Source of the DNA: Kazachstania africana CBS 2517
Taxonomy: Eukaryota > Ascomycota > Saccharomycetes > Saccharomycetales > Saccharomycetaceae
Direction of reading: 5' to 3'
NCBI RefSeq assembly: GCF_000304475.1
Contig: NC_018951.1
Coordinates: 357,467 to 421,466 of the forward strand
DNA: 64,000 bases
Under the pieces are notes generated by a model. That model saw only the letters and a program-made list of their open reading frames with translations, was not told the origin of the DNA and made no database searches. A program made the translations under genes and the position numbers. The first letter of the stretch is position 1. The number at the start of each line of letters is the position of its first letter. Below, piece by piece: positions 49,136-63,400 of this stretch.

Positions 49136-52100
49136 GCCAAAATTTCAAGATAAGAAATTCACCTGAAAATTATGGTAACCAAGCGATATAAATTGAAGGT
49201 AATAGAAGATGATACTTTCGCTCCGTAATTTTCTTTATTACGTGGGGTTCTTGGTTCTGTTTAAGGGTCATTGTAAGGTAATCTATCACCATTTTACTGT
49301 TCTTCTCATAATAATTGCATATCTGTTGTATTTGATAAATGGCTGGGAAGTAGAGAATCAGACATACACCATTCAAAGCCATCTATAACTGCAGTTGCGT
49401 TCACTGGCTAATCAGTGCTGCATACATGTGCTGCGAAGGAAGCAGCTCATCCAGTCTACATTTTACAAAGAACTTCTCAGAGCTCCCCTTTCAGTTATTT
49501 TTTGCCTTGTGAATTATGTTGCCGCCTTGTACATTATGTTTTGGTCCTGTGCGTAATGTTTTTTGGATGGATAATATTCGCAATTGAAACTCTTCAGATA
49601 ACTACGGGTACGTTGTTTGCTCTTCATGTAATCACATGTTAGAGTAGTAATTAGAATGCTTTTTCGCATACGGTGCAGGGCGGATCTTCACAGTAGCCGG
49701 AGATAATTTACAAATATAGTTACCAAAGAACTTTATCATGCGTGGTCTCTTTCTGTCTCTTAGTCTAACCTTCCTTCATTCAAATTGACATGTATAACAC
49801 TGGAGAAAATTTTCGATTTTGGTGATTCATAACTTAATCCAACGGCATAATTTCATGTAGCCTGTTTCATGATAATGCAAGATAATAGTCAAGCAGGTAA
49901 CTTCTTCGAAGGCACCCATCCATAAGCAGTCCAAGATATTAGAAATTGTAGCATTTTCTACTACACTCCTTTCATCTGACGATATATTTAGATGAAAAAC
50001 ATTTTTTATTCGATTGCGCGTAAACTCAGCATCTCTCACAGTCAACCTTTAAAACTGTATAGCCTTGAAAGTATCATATTCTCATACTGTGAAGCATATG
50101 TGTCATTGTCAAACACCTGATAACACTCACATCTTCACAGTATCTGAATAGAGCTACAACACGTACATACATGGTTATTTCATCGAATATACGCGTGAAT
50201 ACTTGACATTCATGCGATTATGCAGATATGCAGATCTGTAAATATAAATGTCGCCACCTTTCTTTAGAACATTTATTGTCTTTAATCTTAGCCTTGCTCC
50301 GCGGCTTAATGAATAGGAGATGAGAGGATGCTAGGACTAAATTTAGATTATCAAACCAACTATTTTATAACTAAAATGATGCCCGTCATATTGCGTCAAA
50401 CAACAAGGTTGACAATAGCCGCATTGATACGTATTATTCTCCGTAGGAGTCCCATCAAATATCTTTCGTTATACAATATTAATGGGAATATTTTGTTATT
50501 TATGTATAAATAGGAAGGCCACTGTCTAAAATCAAGTTTCTAGAAACATATATGAATGATATATACGATGAAGTAATATGGTTTGTTTCTTAGTATTATA
50601 TATATTTGCAATGAAAGCTATTATATTTAGTTTTGGTGAACTTCAGGCTTTTGCCCGACTGAATTTAGTTGTCAAAAGGACAAAAATGTAAGCTCATCAA
50701 TTGAAATTTACGAAAAGTGAAAAATCCAAGTACTGCACCAATTGTTCGCCAGTATTCTATTTGAATATTAATCTGTTACGAACAACCTGTATTTGGCCAT
50801 GATTTGAACAAATCTATGAACTTTGTCTCTATGGGAGGCTTCTCTTCAAAATATACTTTAAGTAGCAATATTAAACATATAGGGAGGCCCTTATATATCA
50901 TGGTTTAAAGCATGACGTCAAGTGTGAATTGTTTATATCTTCAAAAACTTGATTTATATCAATTTATTCAATTTTTGTCTTGTCTTTGGCCCATGGTTAC
51001 TTTGTATTACATCAAAATTAATAGAAAATGTCCATTTTAACAACACAACCTTTGTACATGCTTAGTAAAGACACATAACAACGACTGAGGCAGATAATGA
51101 ATAGTTTAACGATTCATTGTAGTGATATAATTATTACTAGATTGTGCTCAACAAAAGTGATTTTGGTTCTTCTTTTCCATTTGAGGAAGACAAAGGCACC
51201 AATTTAGGAGTAGCATCATGTTACGCTTTACCTAACAAGCCATTTATTCTTCTTCCGTCACAAAAACTTCATCGACACTGGAAGAAAATGGATACTTTCA
51301 GGAGTCCAATATGGTTTGATGTTCTGAACGTTTGTAAGTTTCATATGTGAGTAAGTTACAGGAGTAAATCCAAAAGCCGTAGGACAGTCTCATTGAAAGA
51401 CGAGATTGTACCGACATTTGAAAGAGCTCTTTGTAATAACACTAAGTGTCGTAATTGTCTTTGCATTATATTTCTAAAAGTCTGAATATAGTAGGAAGAA
51501 ATGCTAAATTTGCATCCGGTGAAGATGCCTGAATAATTATAGGTTTAAAAAGAGAATGTACTTCATTAAATGAGAGAAAATTAACTATTATGAGATGTTC
51601 TCGTAAATAATAGTTCTTTCTTTCAGAATTTAGCGGACATCTGAGGGATAGAGTAACCAAAACAATATAAAGTTGATATTGTTTGGCAGAACATAACCTA
51701 TTTAGAAAATAAGAGCTTCAAATATCCACTCCAAGTAAGTTCTTATAGCATATACTACGTATCACCCTTTCCTCAAGTGTCCTACCCAGAAGCATCAACT
51801 CCGTGGATTTTCTTGAAAGCTGGACTAGCGTCAATACTGATATCATTCGTATTATTTGACTGTAGATATTCATGGAGATTTCTTGTTTGCCTGATATTTA
51901 CCTTGTCATCACCTAAACTTATCATCAACCTTTGCGACGTAGCAATGTGATAAAGCGTATTAATTTAAGGTCAACAGGAGCTGAAATAGAGAAAAAAATA
52001 AGTTACTATCAACAAAGGGATGAATCTGCACGCTTCATATTTCGGAATACACCAAACTCTTCATATCAGTCCCAAAGAGTAAACGAGTCAGCAGCGTTCA

Positions 52101-52920
52101 CAGTAGAACAGCTTTCTGCTTGAGCGATGTTGTCAGCATATATTTTCTGAAATTGGCTCTATCCTCGTCATCTTTCCTTTGGACAATGCAAAATTTCTGC
52201 AGAACGAAAAGTCTATAATAGCGAAGATTCAGACACCTGGATACATTTATTTAGCTTCCCAGTAGGTCCATTTTCTCTCCAGTCATCAGTGACAACAGGA
52301 TCAATTGTACTATTCACCCGCATGGAAAATCTGATTGTTACTATGGTGCCGGAACACATAATCGGACGACATTCTCGAATGTGATGATGCGTGTTCGCTT
52401 TTTTTTACTAGCAATAAGTGGTTAGAATGGAATAAACACAGCCAAGTTAGTACTTATTCAGAGGAAAAGGCAGTAACGCGTACTCCACTTATTGTGTCTC
52501 AATGGAACATGCACCATTGTTGACCGTGATCAAAATTAACCAAAGATAAAGCACTAAGGTCACTGATAACGAACACGTTCATGTTTGAAATATTTTCAGC
52601 TAACAGTCTAAAAACAAGCGGCCGGTATTTTGAGATTGTGCCTAACATTAATCACTAAGTCAGTGTCTGCTTGTTCAACTCTATTATGACTACGTTGAAT
52701 TTTTTTTCGCTTTCTCGACATTTGCTAAACCCCATTCTGACAGAGGATTGGCCTTCCAAGTAAAAGAAGCGTACTTGCAACAGTCATGGTTAGCGACGTA
52801 TGCAATTACAGATACGCTAAGTATTGTATTATAGCGTCTATTTCTCGTTGAAAAACAAAGTTGCGAATATTTACCTTTACACTCCAGCGAATCATCATAG
52901 CGGATACTAGAGATGTAACG
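49136..52920. other. Gene-poor stretch between ARG81 and the first gap
   Basis: About 3.8 kb without a gene I can support. It is AT-rich with only short open frames. Two stretches look weakly coding but lack support: a 47-codon minus-strand frame at 51782-51925, starting MISLGDDKVN, and a plus-strand stop-to-stop frame at 52151-52384 without an early ATG. They may be decayed gene remnants or chance. No tRNA, LTR or telomeric repeat was recognised. The setting fits a transition to subtelomeric DNA. Confidence 0.55.
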
Positions 52921-52940
52921 NNNNNNNNNNNNNNNNNNNN
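52921..52940. other. Assembly gap (20 N)
   Basis: Twenty Ns on the left side of an isolated block of adhesin repeat. The true length of missing DNA is unknown. Confidence 0.99.
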
Positions 52941-53529
52941 CTAACTCAGTTGATCCAACAGCCACTGGTTCATACTCCGGCACTAACTCTCTAGACGCTA
53001 CTGCTACTGGATCACTCTACTGGCTCTAACTCAGTTGATTCCAACAGTCCACTGGTTCATACTCCGGCACTAACTCTACTAGACGCTACTGCACTGGATC
53101 ATACTCTGGCACTAACTCTGTAGACGCAACTGCCACTGGTTCATACTCTGGCACTAACTCTGTAGACGCTACTTTCACTGGTTCATACTCTGGTTCTAAC
53201 TCTCTAGACGCTACTGCCACTGGTTCATACTCTGGTTCCAACTCTGTAGACGCTACAGCTACTGGATCATACTCTGGCACTAACTCTGTAGACGCTACAG
53301 CCACTGGATCATACTCTGGTTCCAACTCTCTAGACGCAACTGCCACTGGATCATACTCTGGCACTAACTCTCTAGACGCTACAGCCACTGGATCTTACTC
53401 GGGCACTGATTCTCTAGACGTCTCTGCTACTGGATCACTCTCTGGCTCTAACTCAGTTGATCCAACAGCCACTGGTTCATACTCCGGCACTAACTCTCTA
53501 GATGCTACAGCACTGGATCTACTCGGGCT
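52941..53529 (+). repeat. Isolated island of the adhesin 42-bp repeat between two gaps
   Basis: 589 bp of the same NSLDATATGSYSGT-type repeat found in the adhesin at 55668 onward, in the same orientation, but bounded on both sides by 20-N gaps and unrelated sequence. Single-base insertions and deletions cluster in the first 160 bp and the last 25 bp and break the frame. The interior resembles 58020-58230 and 59785-59880 of the main array. Most likely a misplaced, poorly polished array fragment; a second adhesin gene or relic is possible. Confidence 0.85.
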
Positions 53530-53549
53530 NNNNNNNNNNNNNNNNNNNN
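53530..53549. other. Assembly gap (20 N)
   Basis: Twenty Ns on the right side of the repeat island. Sequence after it is unrelated to the repeat. Confidence 0.99.
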
Positions 53550-54410
53550 AAAAAACAATACAAGATATTCAATCTGTCCCTGTTAGAAATACTCGTAGTG
53601 CTATCATTTTTTGAAGTTCAAAGAAGATCGATTACCTTTGCAGGGTCTCCATTTGAGTTGGCCCGGCTTCAAATAGTGCATGTTTGCATGTTTTCGAAGG
53701 AGGGAACAAAAATAGCTTCCTGGTCTTCGGATGTCGGCCATTAAATACCGACTCTCATGAAAACCCACTCTCCACTTCAACTTATGTAAGATAAAAATTA
53801 TGTTATTAGTACTACTGCCCTTTCAGTGTCTCTTTTTTTCCAAGTTAAATAATCTTTTGAATGGGAATGTTCTGTACAAATTCAATCGACGTTAATATAA
53901 TGAAAAAGAGCTAGTACTAACACTTGGACTTTCTTTCACACATGTGCCGCCAGAAAGTCCTATGTTACAAAACTAGGATAATCGTGTATTTTTGGATTTG
54001 AGGATTTACTTTAGTAACTCCATCCCGACTAAATATTTTAGAAGCTGTATTTTTTTCTCTTCACTGCATCCAATTCCATAGAACGGTATATTTAATATTA
54101 ATGCTAAAATTAAAATTCGGGAATAAGGCACACGATATACTTTTGACAAGACTCTTTCTTCTAGTAAATCAATAACATCCTGCAGCGGAACCGTTACTTT
54201 CATTCATGCCGTGATTACACGAACATCGCAGAAAATTGCCTAGTTTCCACTCTCTCTCTTACTATATTATGTTGACCTTTCTAGCAGCAACTGAAACGGC
54301 CGATTATATAAAGGTTACGAGTTCCACATCATCCAAAGTTGCCCAAATATCTCGTTAGGTTCAAGCTTCTCTAACTTTATTCAACATTTCATTAGCATTC
54401 TTACACAATT
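53550..54410. promoter_or_regulatory. Adhesin upstream region
   Basis: 861 bp before the adhesin. A frame open from the gap to 53744 has no recognisable domain. A 65-codon minus-strand frame at 54006-54203 begins with an ATG but is not recognised. The adhesin TATA box is at 54305-54312. Confidence 0.5.
54305..54312 (+). promoter_or_regulatory. TATA box (TATATAAA) of the adhesin
   Basis: Consensus TATA box about 100 bp before the adhesin ATG at 54411. TATA-containing promoters are typical of regulated cell-wall adhesin genes. Confidence 0.65.
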
Positions 54411-57400
54411 ATGCGTCTCATTAAACTATTAACTATATTCATACAAATATCTACATATTTTGTAAATGCTTTAGATGTTTCAAGTTGTGCGAATATATAT
54501 GGTTCTACTTTTTTTCATGAATCTGTAACCGTCAGGCCAAACAAAGGTCTAACGCTTGAGACGGGTTTATGGCATTTTTTTTGGAGGGCCGTTATTAATG
54601 AAGGTGACCTATTTATTAGGGAAACAAATAACTTATTACTAGGTACGTCCATTAATTTCTTCAGCGGAACTAGTAATGAGGGAAATATTGTTGTTGACGA
54701 TACTACTGCTACTACAGCAGGGACTATGTCTTTTTCTGATACTACACATAACTTCGGAAATATATGGTTTGCAGGCAAAAACACTCTGTTAACCTCAGTA
54801 TCTTTTTCCATGACTGGTAAGATAATTGAAAACACTGGTCTTATATATGTAAAACAGACAAATACAGGAAATTCAGGAGGTTCCTTTACAATGGGTAAAT
54901 CATCCTCAACTGTTACAAATGATGGTACTCTTTGTGCTGAAGAAGTTACTCTTTCTCCAGGTGCCACTATTTATGGTTCTGGCTGTATAACGCTACTAAG
55001 TGGTAGTACACTAAACATAGATAACATCAAATCGTATCCATTGAGCGGCCAAACTATTTATATGAATAGTACATCTGCACTCATTTACATCACACATAAA
55101 TCAACTACTGCCAGTTTAACCATAACTGGGTTTGGTAAATCCAATAAAATACAGCTTAGCCAAAGTATCGATTCTTATTCATATGATTCAACAACTGGTA
55201 TACTAACTGTGGTTTCAAAAGTGTTCCTTCTGGGGACTCTAACATTGAATCTTAACATAGGGACAGGCTATGCAAGCTCCGGATTCTCAACTTCTGCGAG
55301 TGGTTTGCTTACTGGTAAAGATACGATAACTTATTCACCAGCAGCGCCGGCTACTTCGCTACCGGATGGCTGCAGCGCATGCTTAGCCGCCCCTACCGAG
55401 AGAAACTTTTGTTCTGGCTCATCAGTCTCGTCCATGTCCAATACTTTCACCGACGATTCGGAAGAATCTACCACATATGAAATATCTTACAGCAGTTCTG
55501 ATACACTGTCCTACACAGTTAGCACGTCAGACTACTCAAGTAGCTTCTCCTCTATCACTAACCCAAGTAAAACAACCGAAATATCATCTACTCCAAGCTC
55601 GAAATCCGCAAGTGAATCCCCTTCGGAAACATCTTCTCTTTCCAGTGCCAATTATTATACAACTACTAACTCTCTAGACGCTACTGCCACTGGATCATAC
55701 TCTGGCACTGGTTCTCTAGACGCTACTGCTACTGGTTCTTATTCTGGCACTGATTCTCTAGACGCTACTGCTACTGGATCATACTCCGGCACTAACTCTC
55801 TAGACGCTACTGCCACTGGATCATACTCCGGCACTAACTCTCTAGATGCTACTGCCACTGGATCATACTCTGGCACTGATTCTGTAGACGCTACTGCCAC
55901 TGGATCATACTCCGGCACTAACTCTCTAGATGCTACTGCTACTGGTTCACTCTCTGGCACTGATTCTGTAGATGCTACTGCCACTGGATCATACTCCAGG
56001 ACTAACTCAGTTGATCCAACAGCCACTGGATCATACTCCGGCACTAACTCTCTAGATGCTACTGCCACTGGATCACTCTCTGGCACTAACTCTCTAGATG
56101 CTACTGCTACTGGATCATACTCCGGCACTAACTCTCTAGACGCTACAGCCACTGGTTCACTCTCTGGCACTGATTCTGTAGACGCTACTGCCACTGGATC
56201 ATACTCCAGGACTAACTCTCTAGATGCTACTGCCACTGGATCATACTCCGGCACTAACTCTCTAGACGCTACTGCCACTGGATCATACTCCGGCACTAAC
56301 TCTCTAGATGCTACAGCCACTGGTTCATACTCCGGCACTAACTCTCTAGACGCTACTGCCACTGGATCATACTCTGGCTCTAACTCAGTTGATCCAACAG
56401 CCACTGGATCATACTCGGGCACTGATTCTCTAGATGCTACTGCCACTGGATCACTCTCTGGCACTAACTCTCTAGACGCTACTGCTACTGGATCACTCTC
56501 TGGCTCTAACTCAGTTGATCCAACAGCCACTGGATCATACTCCGGCACTAACTCTCTAGACGCTACAGCCACTGGATCATACTCTGGTTCCAACTCTCTA
56601 GACGCAACTGTCACTGGATCACTCTCCGGCACTAACTCTGTAGACGCTACAGCCACTGGATCATACTCTGGCACTAACTCTCTAGATGCTACTGCCACTG
56701 GTTCATACTCCAGGACTAACTCTCTAGATGCTACTGCCACTGGATCATACTCCGGCACTAACTCTCTAGACGCTACTGCCACTGGATCACTCTCTGGCTC
56801 TAACTCAGTTGATCCTACAGCCACTGGATCATACTCGGGCACTGATTCTCTAGACGCTACTGCTACTGGTTCTTACTCCGGTACTAACTCAGTTGATGGT
56901 ACAGCGACCGATTCACAATCTGGAACAGTGATATTGACGCCAAGCTCAGCCAGTTCATACTCCGGCACTAACTCTCTAGATGCTACTGCCACTGGTTCAT
57001 ACTCCGGCACTAACTCTCTAGATGCTACTGCCACTGGTTCATACTCTGGGACTAACTCTCTAGACGCTACTGCTACTGGATCACTCTCTGGCTCTAACTC
57101 AGTTGATCCAACAGCCACTGGATCATACTCCGGCACTAACTCTCTAGACGCTACTGCTACTGGATCACTCTCTGGCACTAACTCTCTAGACGCTACAGCC
57201 ACTGGATCTTACTCCGGCACTAACTCTCTAGACGCTACTGCTACTGGATCATACTCCGGCACTAACTCTCTAGACGCTACTGCCACTGGATCATACTCCG
57301 GCACTAACTCTCTAGATGCTACAGCCACTGGTTCATACTCTGGTTCCAACTCTCTAGACGCTACTTTCACTGGATCATACTCTGGCACTAACTCTGTAGA

Positions 57401-60400
57401 CGCAACTGCCACTGGATCATACTCTGGCACTAACTCTGTAGACGCTACAGCCACTGGATCATACTCTGGCACTAACTCTCTAGACGCAACTGCCACTGGA
57501 TCATACTCTGGCACTAACTCTGTAGACGCTACAGCCACTGGATCACTCTCCGGCACTAACTCTCTAGAAGCAACGGCCACTGGATCATACTCTGGTTCCA
57601 ACTCTCTAGACGCAACTGCCACTGGTTCTTACTCCGGCACTAACTCAATTGACAGTACAGCTACCAATTCACAGTCTGGAACAGTGATATTGACGCCAAG
57701 CTCAACCAATTCTTATTCTGGTTCTAACTCTCTAGACGCTACAGCCACTGGATCATACTCTGGTTCCAACTCTCTAGACGCTACTTTCACTGGATCATAC
57801 TCTGGTTCCAACTCTCTAGACGCAACGGCCACTGGTTCTTACTCCGGCACTAACTCAATTGACAGTACAGCTACCAATTCACAGTCTGGAACAGTGATAT
57901 TGACGCCAAGCTCAACCAATTCTTATTCTGGTTCTAACTCTCTAGACGCTACAGCCACTGGATCATACTCTGGTTCCAACTCTCTAGACGCAACAGCCAC
58001 TGGATCACTCTCCGGCACTAACTCTGTAGACGCAACTGCCACTGGTTCATACTCTGGCACTAACTCTGTAGACGCTACTGCCACTGGTTCATACTCTGGT
58101 TCCAACTCTGTAGACGCTACAGCTACTGGATCATACTCTGGCACTAACTCTGTAGACGCTACAGCCACTGGATCATACTCTGGTTCCAACTCTCTAGACG
58201 CAACTGCCACTGGATCATACTCTGGCACTAACTCAATTGACAGTACAGCTACCAATTCACAGTCTGGAACAGTGATATTGACGCCAAGCTCAACCAATTC
58301 TTATTCTGGTTCTAACTCTCTAGACGCTACAGCCACTGGATCATACTCTGGTTCCAACTCTCTAGACGCTACTTTCACTGGATCATACTCTGGTTCCAAC
58401 TCTCTAGACGCAACGGCCACTGGTTCATACTCTGGCACTAACTCTGTAGACGCTACTGCCACTGGTTCATACTCTGGTTCCAACTCTCTAGACGCTACTT
58501 TCACTGGATCATACTCTGGCACTAACTCTGTAGACGCAACTGCCACTGGTTCATACTCTGGCACTAACTCTGTAGACGCTACTGCTACTGGATCACTCTC
58601 CGGCACTAACTCTCTAGATGCTACAGCCACTGGATCTTACTCGGGCTCTAACTCAGTTGATCCAACAGCCACTGGTTCATACTCCGGCACTAACTCTCTA
58701 GACGCTACTGCTACTGGATCACTCTCTGGCTCTAACTCAGTTGATCCAACAGCCACTGGTTCATACTCCGGCACTAACTCTCTAGACGCTACTGCTACTG
58801 GATCACTCTCTGGCACTAACTCTCTAGACGCTACTGCCACTGGATCATACTCTAGTTCCAACTCTCTAGACGCTACTTTCACTGGTTCATACTCTGGTTC
58901 TAACTCTCTAGACGCTACTGCCACTGGTTCATACTCTGGTTCTAACTCTCTAGACGCTACTGCCACTGGTTCATACTCTGGTTCTAACTCTCTAGACGCT
59001 ACTGCCACTGGATCATTCTCTGGTTCTAACTCAATTGACAGTACAGCTACCAATTCACAGTCTGGAACAGTGATATTGACGCCAAGCTCAACCAATTCTT
59101 ATTCTGGTTCCAACTCTCTAGATGCTACTGCCACTGGATCTTACTCTGGCACTAACTCTCTAGACGCTACTGCCACTGGTTCATACTCTGGTTCCAACTC
59201 TCTAGACGCTACTTTCACTGGATCATACTCTGGCACTAACTCTGTAGACGCAACTGCCACTGGTTCATACTCTGGCACTAACTCTGTAGACGCTACTTTC
59301 ACTGGTTCATACTCTGGTTCTAACTCTCTAGACGCTACTGCCACTGGTTCATACTCTGGTTCTAACTCTCTAGACGCTACTGCCACTGGATCACTCTCTG
59401 GCTCTAACTCAGTTGATCCAACAGCCACTGGATCATACTCGGGCACTGATTCTCTAGATGCTACTGCCACTGGATCACTCTCTGGCACTAACTCTCTAGA
59501 AGCTACTGCTACTGGATCACTCTCTGGCTCTAACTCAGTTGATCCAACAGCCACTGGATCATACTCTGGCACTGATTCTCTAGATGCTACTGCTACTGAT
59601 TCACTCTCTGGCACTGATTCTGTAGATGCTACTGCTACTGGTTCATACTCCGGCACTAACTCTCTAGACGCTACTGCTACTGGATCACTCTCTGGCACTA
59701 ACTCTCTAGACGCTACTGCTACTGGATCACTCTCTGGCTCTAACTCAGTAGATGCTACAGCCACTGGATCATACTCGGGCACTGATTCTCTAGACGTCTC
59801 TGCTACTGGATCACTCTCTGGCTCTAACTCAGTTGATCCAACAGCCACTGGTTCATACTCCGGCACTAACTCTCTAGACGCTACTTTCACTGGTTCATAC
59901 TCTGGTTCTAACTCTCTAGACGCTACTGCCACTGGTTCATACTCTGGTTCTAACTCTCTAGACGCTACTGCCACTGGATCACTCTCTGGCTCTAACTCAG
60001 TTGATCCAACAGCCACTGGATCATACTCTGGCACTGATTCTCTAGATGCTACTGCTACTGGTTCACTCTCTGGCACTGATTCTGTAGATGCTACTGCTAC
60101 TGGTTCATACTCCGGCACTAACTCTCTAGACGCTACTGCCACTGGATCACTCTCTGGCACTAACTCTCTAGATGCTACTGCTACTGGATCACTCTCTGGC
60201 TCTAACTCAGTAGATCCAACAGCCACTGGTTCATACTCCGGCACTAACTCTCTAGACGCTACTGCTACTGGATCACTCTCCGGCACTAACTCTCTAGATG
60301 CTACAGCCACTGGATCTTACTCGGGCTCTAACTCAGTTGATCCAACAGCCACTGGTTCATACTCCGGCACTAACTCTCTAGACGCTACTGCCACTGGATC

Positions 60401-63400
60401 ACTCTCTGGCTCTAACTCAGTTGATGGTACAGCGACCGATTCACAATCTGGAACAGTGATATTGACGCCAAGCTCAGCCAGTTCATACTCCGGCACTAAC
60501 TCTCTAGACGCTACTGCCACTGGATCACTCTCTGGCTCTAACTCAGTTGATCCAACAGCCACTGGTTCATACTCCGGCACTAACTCTCTAGATGCTACTG
60601 CCACTGGATCACTCTCTGGCACTGATTCTGTAGACGCTACTGCCACTGGATCATACTCCAGGACTAACTCTCTAGACGCTACTGCCACTGGATCACTCTC
60701 TGGCTCTAACTCAGTTGATCCAACAGCCACTGGATCATACTCCGGCACTAACTCTCTAGATGCTACTGCCACTGGTTCATACTCCGGCACTAACTCTCTA
60801 GATGCTACAGCCACTGGATCTTACTCGGGCACTGATTCTCTAGATGCTACTGCTACTGGATCACTCTCTGGCTCTAACTCAGTTGATCCAACAGCCACTG
60901 GTTCATACTCCAGGACTAACTCTCTAGACGCTACTGCTACTGGATCACTCTCTGGCTCTAACTCAGTTGATCCAACAGCCACTGGTTCTTACTCCGGTAC
61001 TAACTCAGTTGATGGTACAGCGACCGATTCACAATCTGGAACAGTGATATTGACGCCAAGCTCAGCCAGTTCATACTCCGGCACTAACTCTCTAGACGCT
61101 ACTGCTACTGGATCACTCTCTGGCACTAACTCTCTAGACGCTACTGCCACTGGATCATACTCTGGCACTGATTCTGTAGACGCTACTGCCACTGGATCAT
61201 ACTCCGGCACCAACTCTCCAGACGCAACAGCCACTGGATCATACTCCGGCACTAACTCTCTAGACGCTACAGCCACTGGATCTTACTCGGGCACTGATTC
61301 TCTGGACGTCTCTGCTACTGGATCACTCTCTGGCTCTAACTCAGTTGATCCAACAGCCACTGGTTCATACTCCGGCACTAACTCTCTAGATGCTACAGCC
61401 ACTGGATCTTACTCGGGCTCTAACTCAGTTGATCCAACAGCCACTGGATCATACTCCGGCACTAACTCTCTAGATGCTACTGCTACTGGTTCACTCTCTG
61501 GTTCCAACTCTCTAGACGCAACTGCCACTGGTTCTTACTCCGGCACTAACTCAATTGACAGTACAGCTACCAATTCACAGTCTGGAACAGTGATATTGAC
61601 GCCAAGCTCAACCAATTCTTATTCTGGTTCCAACTCTCTAGACGCTACAGCCACTGGATCTTACTCTGGCACTAACTCTCTAGACGCTACTGCCACTGGT
61701 TCATACTCTGGTTCCAACTCTCTAGACGCTACTTTCACTGGATCATACTCTGGCACTAACTCTGTAGACGCAACTGCCACTGGTTCATACTCTGGCACTA
61801 ACTCTGTAGACGCTACTTTCACTGGTTCATACTCTGGTTCTAACTCTCTAGACGCTACTGCCACTGGTTCATACTCTGGTTCTAACTCTCTAGACGCTAC
61901 TGCCACTGGATCACTCTCTGGCTCTAACTCAGTTGATCCAACAGCCACTGGATCATACTCGGGCACTGATTCTCTAGATGCTACTGCCACTGGATCACTC
62001 TCTGGCACTAACTCTCTAGACGCTACTGCTACTGGATCACTCTCTGGCTCTAACTCAGTTGATCCAACAGCCACTGGTTCATACTCCGGCACTAACTCTC
62101 TAGACGCTACTGCTACTGGATCACTCTCCGGCACTAACTCTCTAGATGCTACAGCCACTGGATCTTACTCGGGCCCTAACTCAGTTGATCCAACAGCCAC
62201 TGGTTCATACTCCGGCACTAACTCTCTAGACGCTACTTTCACTGGTTCATACTCTGGTTCTAACTCTCTAGACGCTACTGCCACTGGTTCATACTCTGGT
62301 TCTAACTCTCTAGACGCTACTGCCACTGGATCATACTCTGGCACTAACTCAATTGACAGTACAGCTACCAATTCACAGTCTGGAACAGTGATATTGACGC
62401 CAAGCTCAACCAATTCTTATTCTGGTTCTAACTCTCTAGACGCTACAGCCACTGGATCATACTCTGGTTCCAACTCTCTAGACGCTACTTTCACTGGATC
62501 ATACTCTGGTTCCAACTCTCTAGACGCTACTTTCACTGGATCATACTCTGGTTCCAACTCTCTAGACGCAACGGCCACTGGTTCTTACTCCGGCACCAAC
62601 TCAATTGACAGCACAGCTACCAATTCACAGTCTGGAACAGTGATATTGACGCCAAGCTCAACCAATTCTTATTCTGGTTCTAACTCTCTAGACGCTACAG
62701 TCCACTTGGATCATACTCTGGTTCCAACTCTCGTAGACGCTACTGCCACTGGATCATACTCTGGCTCTAACTCAATTGACAGTACAGCTACCAATTCACA
62801 GTCTGGAACAGTGATATTGACGCCAAGCTCAACCAATTCTTATTCTGGTTCTAACTCTCTAGACGCTACAGCCACTGGATCATACTCTGGTTCCAACTCT
62901 CTAGACGCAACGGCCACTGGTTCTTACTCTGGTTCCAACTCTCTAGACGCAACGGCCACTGGTTCTTACTCTGGTTCCAACTCTCTAGATGCTACAGCCA
63001 CTGGATCATACTCCGGCACTAACTCTCTAGACGCTACTGCCACTGGATCACTCTCTGGCACTAACTCTCTAGATGCTACTGCTACTGGATCACTCTCTGG
63101 CTCTAACTCAGTTGATCCAACAGCCACTGGTTCATACTCCGGCACTAACTCTCTAGACGCTACTGCTACTGGATCACTCTCCGGCACTAACTCTCTAGAT
63201 GCTACAGCCACTGGATCTTACTCGGGCTCTAACTCAGTTGATCCAACAGCCACTGGATCATACTCTGGCACTGATTCTCTAGATGCTACTGCTACTGGTT
63301 CACTCTCTGGCACTGATTCTGTAGATGCTACTGCTACTGGTTCATACTCCGGCACTAACTCTCTAGACGCTACTGCTACTGGATCACTCTCTGGCACTAA

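Noticed and set aside
55477..55677. Small plus-strand frame inside the adhesin Ser/Thr linker
   Set aside because: It lies in another frame within the adhesin coding sequence and has no recognisable content.
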